From assembly GCA_009760855.2 (NCBI GenBank), contig WPIO01000008.1, positions 8,506,001 through 8,570,000 on the forward strand: a stretch of DNA of 64,000 bases, given 5' to 3'. Below are positions 1 to 11,042 of the stretch, piece by piece. How positions within the stretch are numbered: position 1 is the stretch's first letter; every line of letters starts with the position of its first letter. This DNA comes from Cristatella mucedo. Taxonomy: Eukaryota > Bryozoa > Phylactolaemata > Cristatellidae. The translations under genes and the position numbers were made by a program. The notes under the pieces are model-generated. The model ran no database searches and had not been told where the DNA came from. It saw only the letters and a list, made by a program, of their open reading frames with translations.

Positions 1-147
1 TGAGCCAAGGGGTATTCGTGAAACCACCTGGTGCACGCTGGCTGCGAAACAGAGTGGCAGGAAGGAACTGTAGCCAGAGATTCATGGCCTCGGCGTTGAG
101 GTCAGCGGAGTCCGAAGGCATGTTGCGGAAGTCAGGCAGGTAAATAC

Positions 148-318
148 TAGCTAATTTAACAGCCTCTTTTGTATAGCAACAGAAGAGCATTTAAGGCTAT
201 TGCCACCGCTTGCATTGGCAATAAAGAATCGACCACTACAGGATTCGAATCCACCACCTCGGGACCGAGGTCGTAGGAAACCAACCACTTTACCTAGATG
301 CCATCACGGCTCACCTAA
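148..318 (-). repeat. tRNA-derived SINE, copy 1
   Basis: Minus-strand copy of a SINE family found about twelve times in the window. Read on the minus strand it starts with a tRNA-like head (A-box-like stretch, then a B box of the GGTTCGAATCC type in the arm that follows the palindromic ACCTCGGGACCGAGGT). A body follows with GGCGATAAAGAATCG-like and AAGGCTCTTCTG-like blocks, then a tail GAGGCTGTTAAATCAGCTAG. Confidence 0.85.
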
Positions 319-3300
319 CGTTGAACCTGCAGCACCGGCTTATCCTACCCGATACCCGCTACGAAGCGACGAGACGGATGATCAGAAAGAGGGGAAACTG
401 AAGACACAGACAGCCGCCAGTTTTGCCAGCGGTCGGAACTGCAGCACCCGCAGTCGGTTCTCCAACTGTGTCATGGACTTGCAGCTTTCTTTTTGTAGCG
501 GTTCTGTACCCGTTCAGCTGTTTGCTTTTAGCGTGGTACTGCGCTTGCAATACCGTGACGTTTCACGCTTTTTTGTCGCCAGTTGTGAGCTACTTTTTGT
601 TTTGTTTTGGTAGCCTCGACATGAATGCTATCTTTAGATCAAGAGGCATGTGACTCGGACGCAGGCCGGTCGGTATGCAGCTGTCGTCCACTAATCGATC
701 CTTGACTGGCCGTTGCATAAAAGGATGGAAAATGCGATTTTTTGCCCGAAAACTTGGGTTATTGGTTTTAAAAGAATAAAACCCGATTTTTTCTATTAAA
801 ACCTGGTTTTATTTCGGCGTGTCGCCACACTTAGCTGGCCAACGCCGCCGGGCGCATTGTCTCTGCTGAGCATAGCGGGCCCGTCGGACGCTCTATTCTT
901 GGCGTTTAGGGTGTCCTTGCTGTTGACATTCGAAATTGCAAGAAAAACTGGGAATGGCGGCTACTTCCGACGCCAGCCTGTTGGCGAATAGCCATTTGCC
1001 ATCGGCCTAGAGAGCGGAACGATCAGCGTGTCTCACGCTCAATCGTCACGGCGGCTGGCCCGGTCCGAATGCCCGACGCCGCTAAAATGGGCTATGTGAG
1101 AAATCCCGACTTAACTTTAATAAAACCGGGTTTGGGCAGCATGCAGACGGTCGAGTTGCGTATATAATCGATTCAACTCATTCGAATGAATGAAACTACA
1201 CCTTGCCATCCATGGTTACATGCACCTTAGGTACAAGCCGGTGCGCAAGTGTGGCCTATCAACCCGCCGTTGGTGAGCTGTCGCTGATAAGCAGCGGCGA
1301 GACGAGCGCGGAGACCGGGCAGACAGTGGAGACCGAAGGTGGAGGAGATTTAGAACGTTGAACCAAGGAGAACGGACACTGGCTGTTTCGCCGCGAGCGT
1401 CAGCCGAATATACAGGTTGTTGAGTTGCCCCAGTCGGTGTTTTCGCGTCTCAGGCCTCTTGTGCTGTCAGAGCGTCAAACTTCACTCGTCGCAGCCGACG
1501 CGCGCGACGAATCCTGGCGAAGCCTGAGCCTTTGACCTACGTACGGCCTTGACCCGAGCCTTTGACCTATGGCTAGCGAGCACAGCGGGTGCTGCACCGC
1601 TGCACGCAGGTATACCGACAGTAGTAGTAGCAGCAGTAACGCGGCAACGACAAGGATACCTCAGCATAAAAAGTTCATATCACCAACGTAGAAAACTGTG
1701 TTTGACAGCAGCGAAGGGTTGCAGGCGCTGCCATCACCGCGCGACCCTTACCAGTTCGAGTAACGGCACAACACGTGCAATGCGCTGAGAGCTCGCTGAC
1801 GCTCGCAATGCGAAGAACATAGCTATGCAGCGCTAAACGGATCCTGCACACAGCGCTAACGACAACAATAGTAAAAAATAATGATAATAAACATATTATC
1901 AATAATAATAATAAACAACCCGTAATAGAAAAGCGCAGCAGTAGCTTGTGATACTAATGCTGGTACGACGGGCGACTAGCCTGCAAGCTTATCGCAGCTC
2001 GTGCTCAGCGCTAGGACTCAGCGACCAGCAGACAGTTACTCCTAGAGACAGCGACAGCGGTCAGGACCATCCCTTATATAATGGCAAGGTCATACGTAAT
2101 TCATACCATAATATTGTTCACACATATTAATACATCAAAATGGCCGAAGGAGTAGGGAGTTGGGGTCCCCAAGCCTAGAGGATTTAGCTCCCCCAGCAGC
2201 CCATTTATTACTATTTCTATGACTAATGGAACGATCGCCATACTAATTGGCACAAAAAACAAGGGTAGCGTTAGCTATCTTTTGATGTAAGCGGTCAGTT
2301 GACCTTCAGTTGTTGGCTATGGCTGTTAGTTGACCTTCTGAAAGCTTGTAAGAGTCAATGTCACGTTTTTCACTGGACCTTAGCCGAACGTGGCTATGAT
2401 GTCAGATCGCCCGATTCAATACCAGTCACTGTAAAAAATACGTCGAACCTCTCAGGAGATGCAGGGCATTTCGCGTCGGAATGTGACATTTTATAAAAAA
2501 TAAATAGAAATTATTTGACTTGTCAAAACTTTTGGAAGTGTCATCAAAGCAAGTTCAAGGACATTTTGGCATGTCTTAGCTATACTTACCTATCTAGAAA
2601 GCCGCGAATATGAGAACGTCAAGTTGCGGAGGCAGGTAAGAACAACGTACATTCCAAATTTCGCAAGAATCGGAGTGCTTTTGGTCAAGCTGTAGAAGTG
2701 ACAAGGTCCCGAATACTGCTACTTGGAAAACACCCAGAAAAGGCTGATGATGTGAAAGGATGCATGCGATGATCAATTGGCCTGATTTACTTGGGTTGCT
2801 ACCATTCAACTTTGAAGCAAATAACTAGGCGTGTGTACTTCAAATATTTCACGTTTATCGGATCATTACTAGCCTACTCAGGACATTGGCAAGACAGATG
2901 ATTGCAATGCTAGCAAATGGCTTAGAGAGATCAGAAGCAAGGTTTTCATAAAAAAAACTATTTTAATAAAGTCCAATATAAATGAGAGACGAATGGTATG
3001 CTGTGGGTGCATTAAAAACTCGCACATTCTAAATATCAGCTTGCCAGCTTGATCAGATTACAACTATTTGAGATATCACATCTGTACCTGGTCACATATT
3101 AGTACTGGCAGTTAGCGGCAGCGGCGCGCAGTTGTCTGGTGTTTCGGCGGCCTTGCCCTAAGCAAATTGCAGCTATAAAAAGCATACATTAGAAGTTTAA
3201 ATCATCCGATTTCCATTGAATAATGATAAATTAACATATACAGACTAATTTGGAAGTGAACGACGCACTCATTCGTTGTTGAACTATCATCATTGCAAGG

Positions 3301-4245
3301 CGGGCTGACGGAACCCTGACCAACTAGCCTCTTGACAAGCACTCAATGGGCCCTGCCAGATACCCAATTCACTGTCCCACAATTCAATAAGTGCAGCGGT
3401 AATAGACTTCTTAGCTACCGTGGGCCCGGCGGCAGTAATTTGCAGTATCTTGAACGATTGCATTGTTTCCGAGTGTTAGTCACTTTCGTTTAGAATATTA
3501 CGAATTATTATAATTATAATTATTAGAATATTACGTACGAAAAGCGTAAACATACGTATGACGTATAAATAATGGAGTTGAATAGCCTTGCACAGCCATT
3601 CGCCCCACTGCGCTATTTCACCAAAGTGCATATCCTAACTCCGCTTGTTTGGGTTTACGTTTTTTATTCTTATGACTACCTGCCAGAGACTTGACCTCGA
3701 GGGGCGTGTCATTATTTTGAACCTTAACTATTTTTAGCTTCAACTGACGATCTGGCGTAAGTTTAGGGCTGAGCAGCTTTTACTTACAACGTTCGTCGTA
3801 AAACGGCCTCCGTTGGCATCGTATTATTGATCTCGATGTACTACTTGTGGTCTATACGCGTCTTACAAAATAATTTTATCTACCACGTTCCAATCATTTT
3901 TTCAAGCACCATAACTTGGGGTTTTATTTATAACCTGTTTGTCTTGGAATGGGCAAACTTCCGAAAACTTCAAAATGTCGAACGTATTTCGGTCCGTTCC
4001 CCTTTACATCGCGCTATTCATAAGCCTCGGCTTATCGCGGCTCTTTGATAAGCGGATCAGTTCAAATTCAGCGGCAAAGCTCACAGTTCTGCTCGAATGC
4101 CCATGCTGAGTCCGGACTCACAACTGACTGCCTATCTCATTGCATCGGCCTAGATGCGGCCCCGGCCGTATTTTATCGCATAATCGTTTCCTAGCTATTA
4201 CGATTCAGAAACCGGAGATAATAATTATCAGCCGTAATCTGGCTG
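319..4245. other. Unassigned spacer
   Basis: I recognise no gene, RNA or transposon here. Open frames are short and look random. It includes a short stretch of AAAACC/AAACCCG-like repeats (about 740-820) and a block (1565-1710) that recurs at 27.7 kb. The last 130 bases (4119-4250) also recur near 27.9-28.0 kb. Confidence 0.5.
1565..1710 (+). repeat. Duplicated block shared with 27.69-27.83 kb
   Basis: The stretch from GGGTGCTGCACCGCTGCACG through a TGACAGCAGCG motif is matched with scattered substitutions and small gaps at about 27,690-27,825. This suggests a diverged segmental duplicate or an unnamed dispersed repeat flanking the peptide-gene cluster on both sides. Confidence 0.6.
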
Positions 4246-4409
4246 GTGTATCTCGCGAAGCCATTTCAGATAAGGCCGGACTCGCCGCGCCGGCCGCCGG
4301 CGCCTCGTAGCACCACCGCCGCCGCCACGAAGGGTGGCCTGCGATCGCCTGCCATCGACCGCGGCCGCTTCTCCTCGATGCAGCGGTCAGACGGTCACTG
4401 GGCGAAGGC

Positions 4410-4560
4410 GGCGACAGATGACATTCGACGCGCTGTCGTGGCGACGAACGCAGGTGGATACCAAACCGGACGTCGAGCGTCGGAGCCCCGAGCGACGCTA
4501 GGGCTCATGCAAATGTCGTCGGAGCCGCCGCTCGGAGGCACCGCTCGGCCCTATTTAAGC
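4410..4560 (+). promoter_or_regulatory. Promoter of peptide gene copy 1 (octamer plus TATA)
   Basis: An octamer ATGCAAAT lies at 4507-4514 and a TATA-like CTATTTAAG at 4551-4559, about 90 bp before the start codon. The same two elements, with the same spacing and the surrounding GAGCCCCGAGCGACGC and CGCTCGGCCCTA blocks, precede copies 2 and 3. An upstream block containing GACGCGCTGTC (about 4417-4450) is conserved too. The octamer is the classical POU-family binding site; use by a POU factor is inference. Confidence 0.75.
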
Positions 4561-4647
4561 CCAGGGCTCGCCAGTGGGTCCATCATAGCAGCAGCAGCAA
4601 CAGCAGAAATACAGTAACAGCCCGTACCGAAGAGAAGACACGCGACA

Positions 4648-5173
4648 ATGCTGAAGCACGTGATCGCTGTGCTGATCGTCCTCGTCGGAGTTGCAGGTAG
4701 AGTAGCGGCAGAGTAGCGCTCGAGCCAACTGTCTGAGAGAGCAAGCCGCGACCATGACCTACGAGCTTCGTCGCAGGCAAAGAAGCAACAACAGCAGCAG
4801 CGTGATCTTCTGCTCGATGCGATCCCCTTTAACGAGCTCCCAGCGCATCTACGCGGAAGCCGCCCGTGCATGCACCGCGGCAGTCGGCTGTAAGTAAGCC
4901 ACTCACATTTTGCCACGCTTTGCAGCCGCCACGTTCCTCGCGAAAGAGGGCTACGGCAGCCACGGAGGTCACGGCGGCTATGGTGGCCACGGCCTCCTCG
5001 GTGGACTCGGTGAGGGCCACCACGAGGGCGCCTACGGCCTGGGCCACCACGAGGGCACCTACGGCCTGGGCCACCACGAGGGCGCCTACGGCCTGGGCCA
5101 CCACGAGGGCACCTACGGCCTGGGCCTTCATGGCGGAGCATACGGCCTGGGCAAAGGACACCATTACGGTTAA
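4648..5173 (+). CDS. Secreted His/Gly/Tyr-rich repeat peptide, copy 1
   Basis: Two exons: 4648-4696 and 4926-5173, with a phase-1 GT-AG intron; together they give 98 residues and a TAA stop. Exon 1 encodes a signal peptide (MLKHVIAVLIVLVGVA). Exon 2 starts ATFLAKEGYG, then a Gly/His segment and five 9-residue units of the type HHEGAYGLG (the fifth is LHGGAYGLG), ending KGHHYG. There are no cysteines. The intron position and phase, the start context (CGCGACAATG) and the promoter are shared with the copies at 10.4 and 18.2 kb, which fixes the start. I do not recognise the family. Its composition resembles glycine/histidine-rich secreted peptides used for antimicrobial, metal-binding or structural roles, but nothing in the sequence decides between them. 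AATAAA follows at 5334. Confidence 0.85.
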
Positions 5174-5333
5174 GGATGTGGATCGCCGATGCCGGATCGG
5201 ATGGCCGGGCTTCCAACTCGAAACTTTGGACAGAGCACGGCGTTCTATCGCACGCACCATCGCCGCCTATCTGCCACCCGCTCGGTTGCTGCATTGACCT
5301 CTGCAGTGGCCCACACGAGCTTTGTAAGGGCTA

Positions 5334-5339
5334 AATAAA
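5334..5339 (+). terminator. Polyadenylation signal, copy 1
   Basis: AATAAA lies 160 bases after the stop of peptide copy 1. A related 3'-end segment is repeated downstream (5415-5560) with a second AATAAA near 5475. Confidence 0.7.
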
Positions 5340-5414
5340 ACTCGAGTATCGTATAAGTCAAAAGTGTTCTAGTGCACACGCATCGGCGCCATCACCGCCT
5401 ACGTCATCTACCAA

Positions 5415-5560
5415 CCGATTGGTTGCTGCATCAATCCCACAGTGGCATGCAGTAGTGTTGAAAAAGCGAAATAAAATAAAGCATGCATCGTAAATGTCAA
5501 TCGTGTTTGAGCACCTTTCGCTGGGAGTACGCCTGCAAGCGGAGCCCGGAGCGCAGGTGC
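5415..5560 (+). repeat. Second, duplicated 3' end of the peptide gene
   Basis: GGTTGCTGCAT..CAGTGGC..AATAAAATAAAGCATGCATCG..TCAATCGTGTTTGAGC..GCCTGCAAGCGGAGC matches the 3' region of copy 3 (18.83-18.95 kb) better than the first 3' end at 5280 does. The 3' flank of copy 1 is therefore partly duplicated in tandem. Confidence 0.6.
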
Positions 5561-5942
5561 GCGAGAGCGGACATTAACAAAGAAATACTAAAAAAAACCA
5601 AAGCTGAAATAGGTGGACTGTGCATGAGGTGACTAAGAAAATAAGCATCAGTTATTAAAGACTTAAGCCGAAAAGACTGTGCACGAATCTGTAGCAGGAG
5701 AGCTGGCTGCATCGCCGAAAACGTGTAATTTTATGTAACAAGGTTCATCAAATTAGGAAAATATTAGCATACAATGCAGGAGTTGTTGATTTTTTATTTG
5801 ATCGTGTGCTGCTTCCTGTTTAATTCCAAATTTTGGCACGGTTTGCCTAATTGTTATTTCATACTTTCCTTTCGTGTGGAAATCGTCAAAACCTCAGATC
5901 TCATTTGAGCATGTTATTCGTTGAAATGTACCCGAAATAATT
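5561..5942. other. Spacer without recognised features
   Basis: AT-richer spacer between peptide copy 1 and a LINE tail; no feature seen. Confidence 0.4.
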
Positions 5943-6240
5943 AGTAATAATAATAATAATACACTTGATAAAGCGCCCTCAGAGAACTCAATCTCTTCCT
6001 AGGTGCTTTAAAGTTGCTGCAAAGGAAACACAATCGGATGGTTTGTGGAAGCATAATCAATAAACAAGAATGAACACGGTTGGGGGTGACATGCACAAGG
6101 TCAGCAAGCAAGTATGGTTAGTGGTAGCATGCACAGTGTCAGCACGTATAAGCACATAAAGGACGAATCACACGGACCCACTAAAAGCTGTCATAAATAG
6201 GTGGCTTTTTAATTTCTTTTCTAATAGGTACAACTGAAGT
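5943..6240 (-). mobile_element. 5'-truncated LINE 3' end
   Basis: Minus-strand copy: (TAA)n tail, then CACTTGATAAAGCGCCCTC, TAGG(C/T)GCTTT and the shared 3' UTR with TGACATGCAC and CACATAAAGGACGAATCAC blocks. It ends in the region encoding the C-terminus of the reverse-transcriptase ORF. Same family as the better-preserved copy at 16.7-18.0 kb. Confidence 0.85.
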
Positions 6241-7139
6241 GTCACCTGCACAGAAGTGAAAGCCTAGATTGTGCTTGGCAATCACATCAGCAAGAGTAAG
6301 AGCGTACACCATGAAAAGAGCAGGAACACATTTTTATTCGATTTTTGTACAAATTTCCTTTGTATTTTCTTGATATTCACCCTGAAGGTTACACTTTCTG
6401 AATGTATCTATTTTACTGAAAAAGAAGCTGGAGCAGCGATCTGCGAGATCGCTACATCTCTGGTGATCTACGGTCTCTGGGTCGCGTGCTGACCTGGGAG
6501 CGGTCAATGAGGTGGCCAATGGTCAATTTCACCATTTTTGGATTGTGCATCTGTGGTAGCATTATTTTTTTTATTTTAGAAGCTAGACATGGCCTTTGCT
6601 AATACAGGTTGTTATGATTTACAGCAGTGCACTTAGTAGACCTAACGAGTTAAATGACTACAGTGAATCACTGCCCATCTAGGCGAGTGCTCAATGTGTG
6701 CTTGGTCAGAGGTGAAAACTTGTCAAGATTTTCGGGTAGTGTCGTGTTGTAGAATTCTACCAGTGAGAGCAGGTCGGAAGGAGGATTGAACAGCAGTTGC
6801 AAGAAATATATTTTCACGAGGACGGCATCAATTTCAAGATTTGTAAGGTCTCATGATATACAGATGATTCTGGATACGGAGGAGGGCACAAACTGCAGAC
6901 TGAGCAATAATCTGAGGTAGCAAGTGCAGGATTTGATAATAATGATCGTCGATAATAACGATAGGTGATAGCGTTCAATTGTTGGAGATGCATAGATTCA
7001 ACCGTTCTATACTATTTGAACTTGTGTGCACATTTTTGGGAGTGAAGACATGCACTTGAGCCACTAGCAAAAATTAATCAGTTAGTGCACATTACTAAAT
7101 TATTCTGCATTGCCGGAGATTGTATGTGTGCAGTTGGTT
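6241..7139. other. Spacer without recognised features
   Basis: Nothing recognisable on either strand. Confidence 0.4.
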
Positions 7140-8200
7140 GAAATTATGTACGTTCGCTTTAAAAATATATTGCACCGCAATACGCTGTCTAGAATAAAGC
7201 AACGATCATCCAAAGTCCTGTCCATTTCTGTCGCATTGAAGTGAATTTCGCTCAGGTCACTGCAGACGATTGCAGTGCAGTGTCCCACAATAAACATGTA
7301 CGGTGGCATTGCTCGGGGGCACTGTACGTAGAGTATGAACGAAACGAGAAATCGAAACCTGAGCTTCGCGCAGGTCGATTCTCTGGTTTGATTTTCGGTA
7401 GATTGTTTTTGATTACGACATTGGCTCGAGTCATTGCAACTGTTCTATTCAACTGTGCATTTCTCAAGATTTTACTTTCGCCTGTAAAATCTCGAAGATT
7501 TTACTTATCAGTGGGTTTAAGTTAAGCAGGTTCACGTTTGAACGCCGTGCACTCACGGCAACAATACAGTTAAACTTTAAGGATTGAGAATCCGAATTTG
7601 AGGCCTTTCTCTGGTGAAATGCGGTTGATCTTCAATTTAACGAATGCCACTGTGGTCAGTTGAAGTGAATTGCCTGAGAATGCCCGAGGCAAACTGTAGT
7701 GAAACTGTTCGCGAACAGTATAGTCGAAGAACGGAGGAACGCGCAGGCAAATTAGAGCTTCCGCGGTACGATTTCTTCCGGTCGTTTTGATGACGATAGC
7801 GGTAGATTCGACCGTGCCGTCGATGGCAGTCGATGGCACTGCATTGTCAGAGAGCACTCACACTCGCAACGGCTCGAAATGTTTGTGGGTGCACTTAAAA
7901 CGAAGTTTAGCAATATGTTGTGCAATCTGAGTTTGAGCTTCGCGTACCAATTTCAGGTGGATTTCAGGCTGCGAGCTTACGGTGGATTCAGCTATTGGTC
8001 CGGGCCATTTGGGCTTCGACTGGAGTACTGTCGATTGGAGTGCGATGCCTCCTGAGACCCCACCCTACCCATCCTCGTGATATTTGTGCGTACACTGTTC
8101 GCAGATTTTAATGGGCTATTCAATAAAAAAATGGGCATTTTGAATAGCCTTCCTGTGACTTTGCGGTAGATTACAGTAGATTGGAGTGTAGACACTCTCA
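7140..8200. repeat. Degenerate ~170-190 bp tandem satellite, block A
   Basis: A landmark of the form (A)TTTGAGCTTCGCG..ACCGATTTCTGGTCG followed by ..GGATTGCAGTGGATTGCAG.. and ..CATTGCAGTCGATTGCAGTG.. recurs at about 7350, 7590, 7750 and 7930. Units are strongly diverged. The same satellite occurs at 15.1-16.6 and 22.3-23.0 kb, each time upstream of a peptide gene. Confidence 0.65.
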
Positions 8201-8203
8201 AAC

Positions 8204-8311
8204 GTCCCGGGAAACCTTGTAGCTCTTCACGGAGCCCAGATAAGGGGGCTGTGCCGGGTGACGGACTTCCTGTCGGAGGCAGAGGCTAAATCAATCAATC
8301 AATCAATCAAT
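8204..8311 (+). mobile_element. Tail of a second non-LTR element, (AATC)n end
   Basis: A GC-rich block (TTGTAGCTCTTCACGGAGCC ... CGGAGGCAGAGGCT) ends in an (AATC)n run at 8289-8310. This is typical of the 3' end of a different non-LTR retrotransposon. The family is not identified. Confidence 0.45.
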
Positions 8312-8478
8312 GTTAGCTGGTTGAATAGCCCAACTTGTGTAGCGGCAGAATAGCCTTAGCCGCTGTCGCCAACGCTCGCAGTTGGCGAATAAAGAATCTC
8401 CCGCCCGCTGCAGAACTCGAACCTGCGATCTCGGCCTTGAAGAGCGAGCACCTTGCCTCCTAGGCTATCGTGGTCCTT
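8312..8478 (-). repeat. tRNA-derived SINE, diverged copy 2
   Basis: Minus-strand copy with the ATAGCC..AGCCGCTGTCGCC body, the TTGGCGAATAAAGAATC block and the B-box arm GCAGAACTCGAACCTGC. The head differs from the main subfamily. Confidence 0.7.
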
Positions 8479-8689
8479 AAGCCTCCCTGCGAGGCTACAG
8501 CCTGCCTCCGTGCAAGCAACGACCTGTGGCGCTTTCGGCCTGCGGCCAGACACTTTCGCGCTAGGTGGTGTTCATTAGTGGATCTCACATTTTCGGAAGC
8601 GGTCAAGGGCATTCTCCACTCGGGCCGTGTGTGTGCGAGTGCTAACTAACATCCCCCCGGCTGACACTTGCCTGCTGCTGCATCTTGCT

Positions 8690-9021
8690 TAGCAGAAGCG
8701 ATCGCTCGCTTAGGAAACGAGGCACCTGCAAATTCAGTTGCTCGTCGTTTAGCGTGTGCATTGAGGCGTGGCGGAGCTGTGCTTTCGCCAGAGTCGGGCG
8801 TGTGCACTGCTGTCTTTGGCTCGAATTCCAGGGTCCCACTATCCGATTGACCAAGCCGCCGCTTCCCCCGGAGCAGACGTGGAGCGGACGTGGAATGATT
8901 GTTTGCCATCAGCATCGCCATCGTTGCAAAAGCTGGAAACATTGAGATGACCAATTATGCAGCGACGAAAGCTGGTGTCATCGGCCCAACCAACCAAGTC
9001 GGTAGCTAAAGAGACGGGCAG
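8690..9021 (+). pseudogene. HSD17B8: Genomic pseudo-copy of HSD17B8 intron 4 / exon 5
   Basis: This segment matches 50,200-50,530 of the intact HSD17B8 gene. The intron part shares TTGCTCGTCGTTTAGCGTGT against TTGTTCGTCGTTTAGTGTGT-like sequence. The acceptor CCAG|GGT lies at 8831. The exon part retains GAAACATTGAGATGACCAAT, TATGCAGC and AAAGCTGGTGTCATCGGC, and GGCAG|GT at the end. Because intron sequence is present it is a DNA-level duplicate, not a retrocopy. The frame is destroyed by substitutions and indels: the active-site TNYAA(S)KAG region is still readable as TNYAATKAG, while the first third is scrambled. It lies about 41 kb from the parent, inside the peptide cluster. Confidence 0.85.
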
Positions 9022-9937
9022 GTCCGGGCAGGTCCGGGCAGGTCCGGGACGTGGCCGTCAGCCGTCCCCCCCCCATTGCAGCCGCCGGCTGAGCTTCCCC
9101 CATGCATTCCCCTAGATGTGCAAAACGTCTGCACGAGACGACACATTTCTTGCTCTTTTTCCGCACGTTTCGACTGCAAGACCAATTTAAGTTCCGAGTT
9201 ACGAATAGACAGCGAGCGAAACTCCCCACCCCGGAATTCGTTTGCTCTGACGACGTCTCCAGAGCGAGTGCAACAGAATTTTAGCCAGCTGTCCGATAGG
9301 AAGGCGATGGCTTGGGCAGAGGTGTGGGTCGTGGGGCGATGGGAGAATCCGTTGAGACCGTCCGCTTTCCAAGCGAAGATCTGCAAATCCTTCGCAGGAC
9401 GCGACGCAGCCGTCCGTCGCACTGCCCGGCTCATCAGGAGTTGTCGCCCGGCTGAGAGTACTTCTGCTTCTCGTCACCGGTTGGCGATTCGCAGGTCTGC
9501 GCTTCGGTCCCTCTTTCGATCCAGTCGAGCCAGCAGCCTACAGCAGCTTCAGCTGGAGGCCGAGCATTCGCCCAGCCACAGCTCGCACTGCGCAGGCGCG
9601 TAGCGCCGGAGCCACGCAGCCGAGCGCTGGCGCGCGCTCTCCACGATGCTGCCTCCGCCGCCGCAGGCGGAGGCGGCATCGCGAGCTGCGCATTCGCTGC
9701 GGTCCGTTGTCGCCGGAGCGGCGGCGGCGTCTTCATCCTAGTCGGAGCAGCAAATCTAGCAGCGTACCTCTAGCTTCGCTCCCAATACGATTCCCTTGCC
9801 CCACCTGGCTCGTGAGCGATGCGAGCCTCGATCTGGCGAGGCGAGGAGTGCTCCGCGGCCTCCGCGGGTCCCCGGCAGCTGGCCGCTCATCTCGCGGCGC
9901 AGTCGCTGCAATGACGGCGCACCTGCTTGAAACCAGT
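9022..9937. other. GC-rich spacer with short tandem and hairpin
   Basis: Starts with three to four copies of a 10 bp unit GGGCAGGTCC (9016-9051), followed by a C run. A perfect inverted repeat GCCTCCGCC/GGCGGAGGC lies at 9651-9674 with a 6-base loop. Open frames here are long only because of GC content; none resembles a protein. Confidence 0.45.
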
Positions 9938-10013
9938 GAATAATAATAATAGGGATACATTTGTATAGCGTTCTTAGAGAGCTTAATCTCTTTCTCTAGG
10001 CACTTTGCAGACG
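9938..10013 (-). mobile_element. LINE tail fragment, variant subfamily
   Basis: (TAA)n followed by GGATACATTTGTATAGCGTT and AGAGAGCTTAATCTCTTTCT. A related piece in the opposite orientation lies at 20,290-20,340. Confidence 0.65.
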
Positions 10014-10154
10014 GTGCAGACGCTGCTGAGAGTGCCGAGCTTCGAGCGCCAGTCTTCGGCGACGCGGACGCGACCGCAGCGGCGGAAAGATTCGCTGTGG
10101 TCCACTGCCGGCGCCGCGGCCGCTGCCCCCACGCGAAAGCTCGGCGGAGGCAGC

Positions 10155-10310
10155 GGACGACAGTTGACGCGCTGTCACGGCAACGAACGCGGGCGAATGC
10201 CAAACGGGGCGTCGAGCGTCGGAGCCCCGAGCGACGCCAGGGCTCATGCAAATGTCGTCAAAGCCGCTGCTCGGAGGCACCGCTCGGAGGCGCCGCTCGG
10301 CCCTATATGA
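10155..10310 (+). promoter_or_regulatory. Promoter of peptide gene copy 2
   Basis: Octamer ATGCAAAT at 10246-10253 and TATA-like CTATATGA at 10302-10309. The upstream GACGCGCTGTCACGGCAACG block (about 10,165) and GGAGCCCCGAGCGACGC are shared with copies 1 and 3. A small in-place duplication of CGCTCGGAGGC-like sequence lies between octamer and TATA. Confidence 0.75.
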
Positions 10311-10378
10311 GCCCCGGCTCGCCGGTAGATCCACCGTAGCAGCAGCAGCAGCCAGTACCGAAGAGTAGACACGCGACA

Positions 10379-10876
10379 ATGCTGAAGCACGCGATCGCTG
10401 TGCTGATCGTCCTCGTCGGAGTTTGCGGTGAGCGACGCCGCGCTCGCGCTGACTGTCCGAGGGCGCGCTTCGACCCTGATCTACGAGCGTCGTCGCTCGC
10501 AAAGTAGCGGCAGCAGCGCGATCGTCAGCTCGCTTCGATCCCCTTTTGCACCCGTCGCGGCTTGCTGCCCGCCACCAGGCGGTGCTCACGCAAGCGCCAG
10601 TGCAGCTGCCTGTAAGCAGGCCGGCGACACTTTTGCTGTTTTGCAGCCGCCACGTTCCTCGCGAAAGAGGGCTACGGCGGCTACGGCGGCCACGGCCTCC
10701 TCGCTGGATTCGGTGAGGGCCATCACGAGGGCGCCTACGGCCTGGGCCATCACGAGGGCGCCTACGGCCTGGGCCACCACGAGGGCGCCTACGGCTTGGG
10801 CCACCACAAGGGCGCCTACGGCTTGGGCCACCACAAGGGCGCCTACGGCCTGGGCGAGGCACACCATCTCGGCTAA
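10379..10876 (+). CDS. Secreted His/Gly/Tyr-rich repeat peptide, copy 2
   Basis: Exons 10379-10427 and 10647-10876 joined through a phase-1 GT-AG intron give 92 residues. Signal peptide MLKHAIAVLIVLVGVC, then ATFLAKEGYGGYGGHG, LLAGFGEG, five 9-residue units (three HHEGAYGLG, two HHKGAYGLG) and the ending EAHHLG. The Glu-to-Lys swap in the last units puts acidic and basic repeats in one peptide. Intron position, phase and start context match copies 1 and 3. Two reverse-strand frames of 93 and 308 codons cover the same bases but have no gene structure. Function unknown; secretion is inferred from the signal peptide. Confidence 0.85.
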
Positions 10877-11036
10877 GAAAAAGGACGACGATGGAGGATG
10901 GTCGCGGGCTGCGGGTGCACAACTAGCAGCCCGGAGCCGCCTCGGATCTCGGTTTACCTGGCCGCCTATCTTATCGCGCCCTCGCTCAGTTTCTGCGCTA
11001 ACCCCGCAATCGCCAGCGAGAATCTCGCAAAGGCAA

Positions 11037-11042
11037 AATAAA
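11037..11042 (+). terminator. Polyadenylation signal, copy 2
   Basis: AATAAA 161 bases after the stop of copy 2, followed by GCACGCGCATCGCATACCTC as in the other copies. Confidence 0.7.

Noticed and set aside
4990-5150. CRISPR-like regular repeats (27 bp period in peptide exon 2)
   Set aside because: Units are contiguous coding repeats without spacers in a spliced eukaryotic gene.
4551-5294. 247-codon reverse-strand frame opposite peptide copy 1
   Set aside because: It is the antisense of the 27 bp repeats (RRxPRGGPG units) and crosses the intron and promoter. The sense strand has matched exons, splice sites and paralogues.
9996-10922. 308-codon reverse-strand frame opposite peptide copy 2
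   Set aside because: Same antisense effect in GC-rich DNA; no start context, domain or paralogous conservation of its frame.
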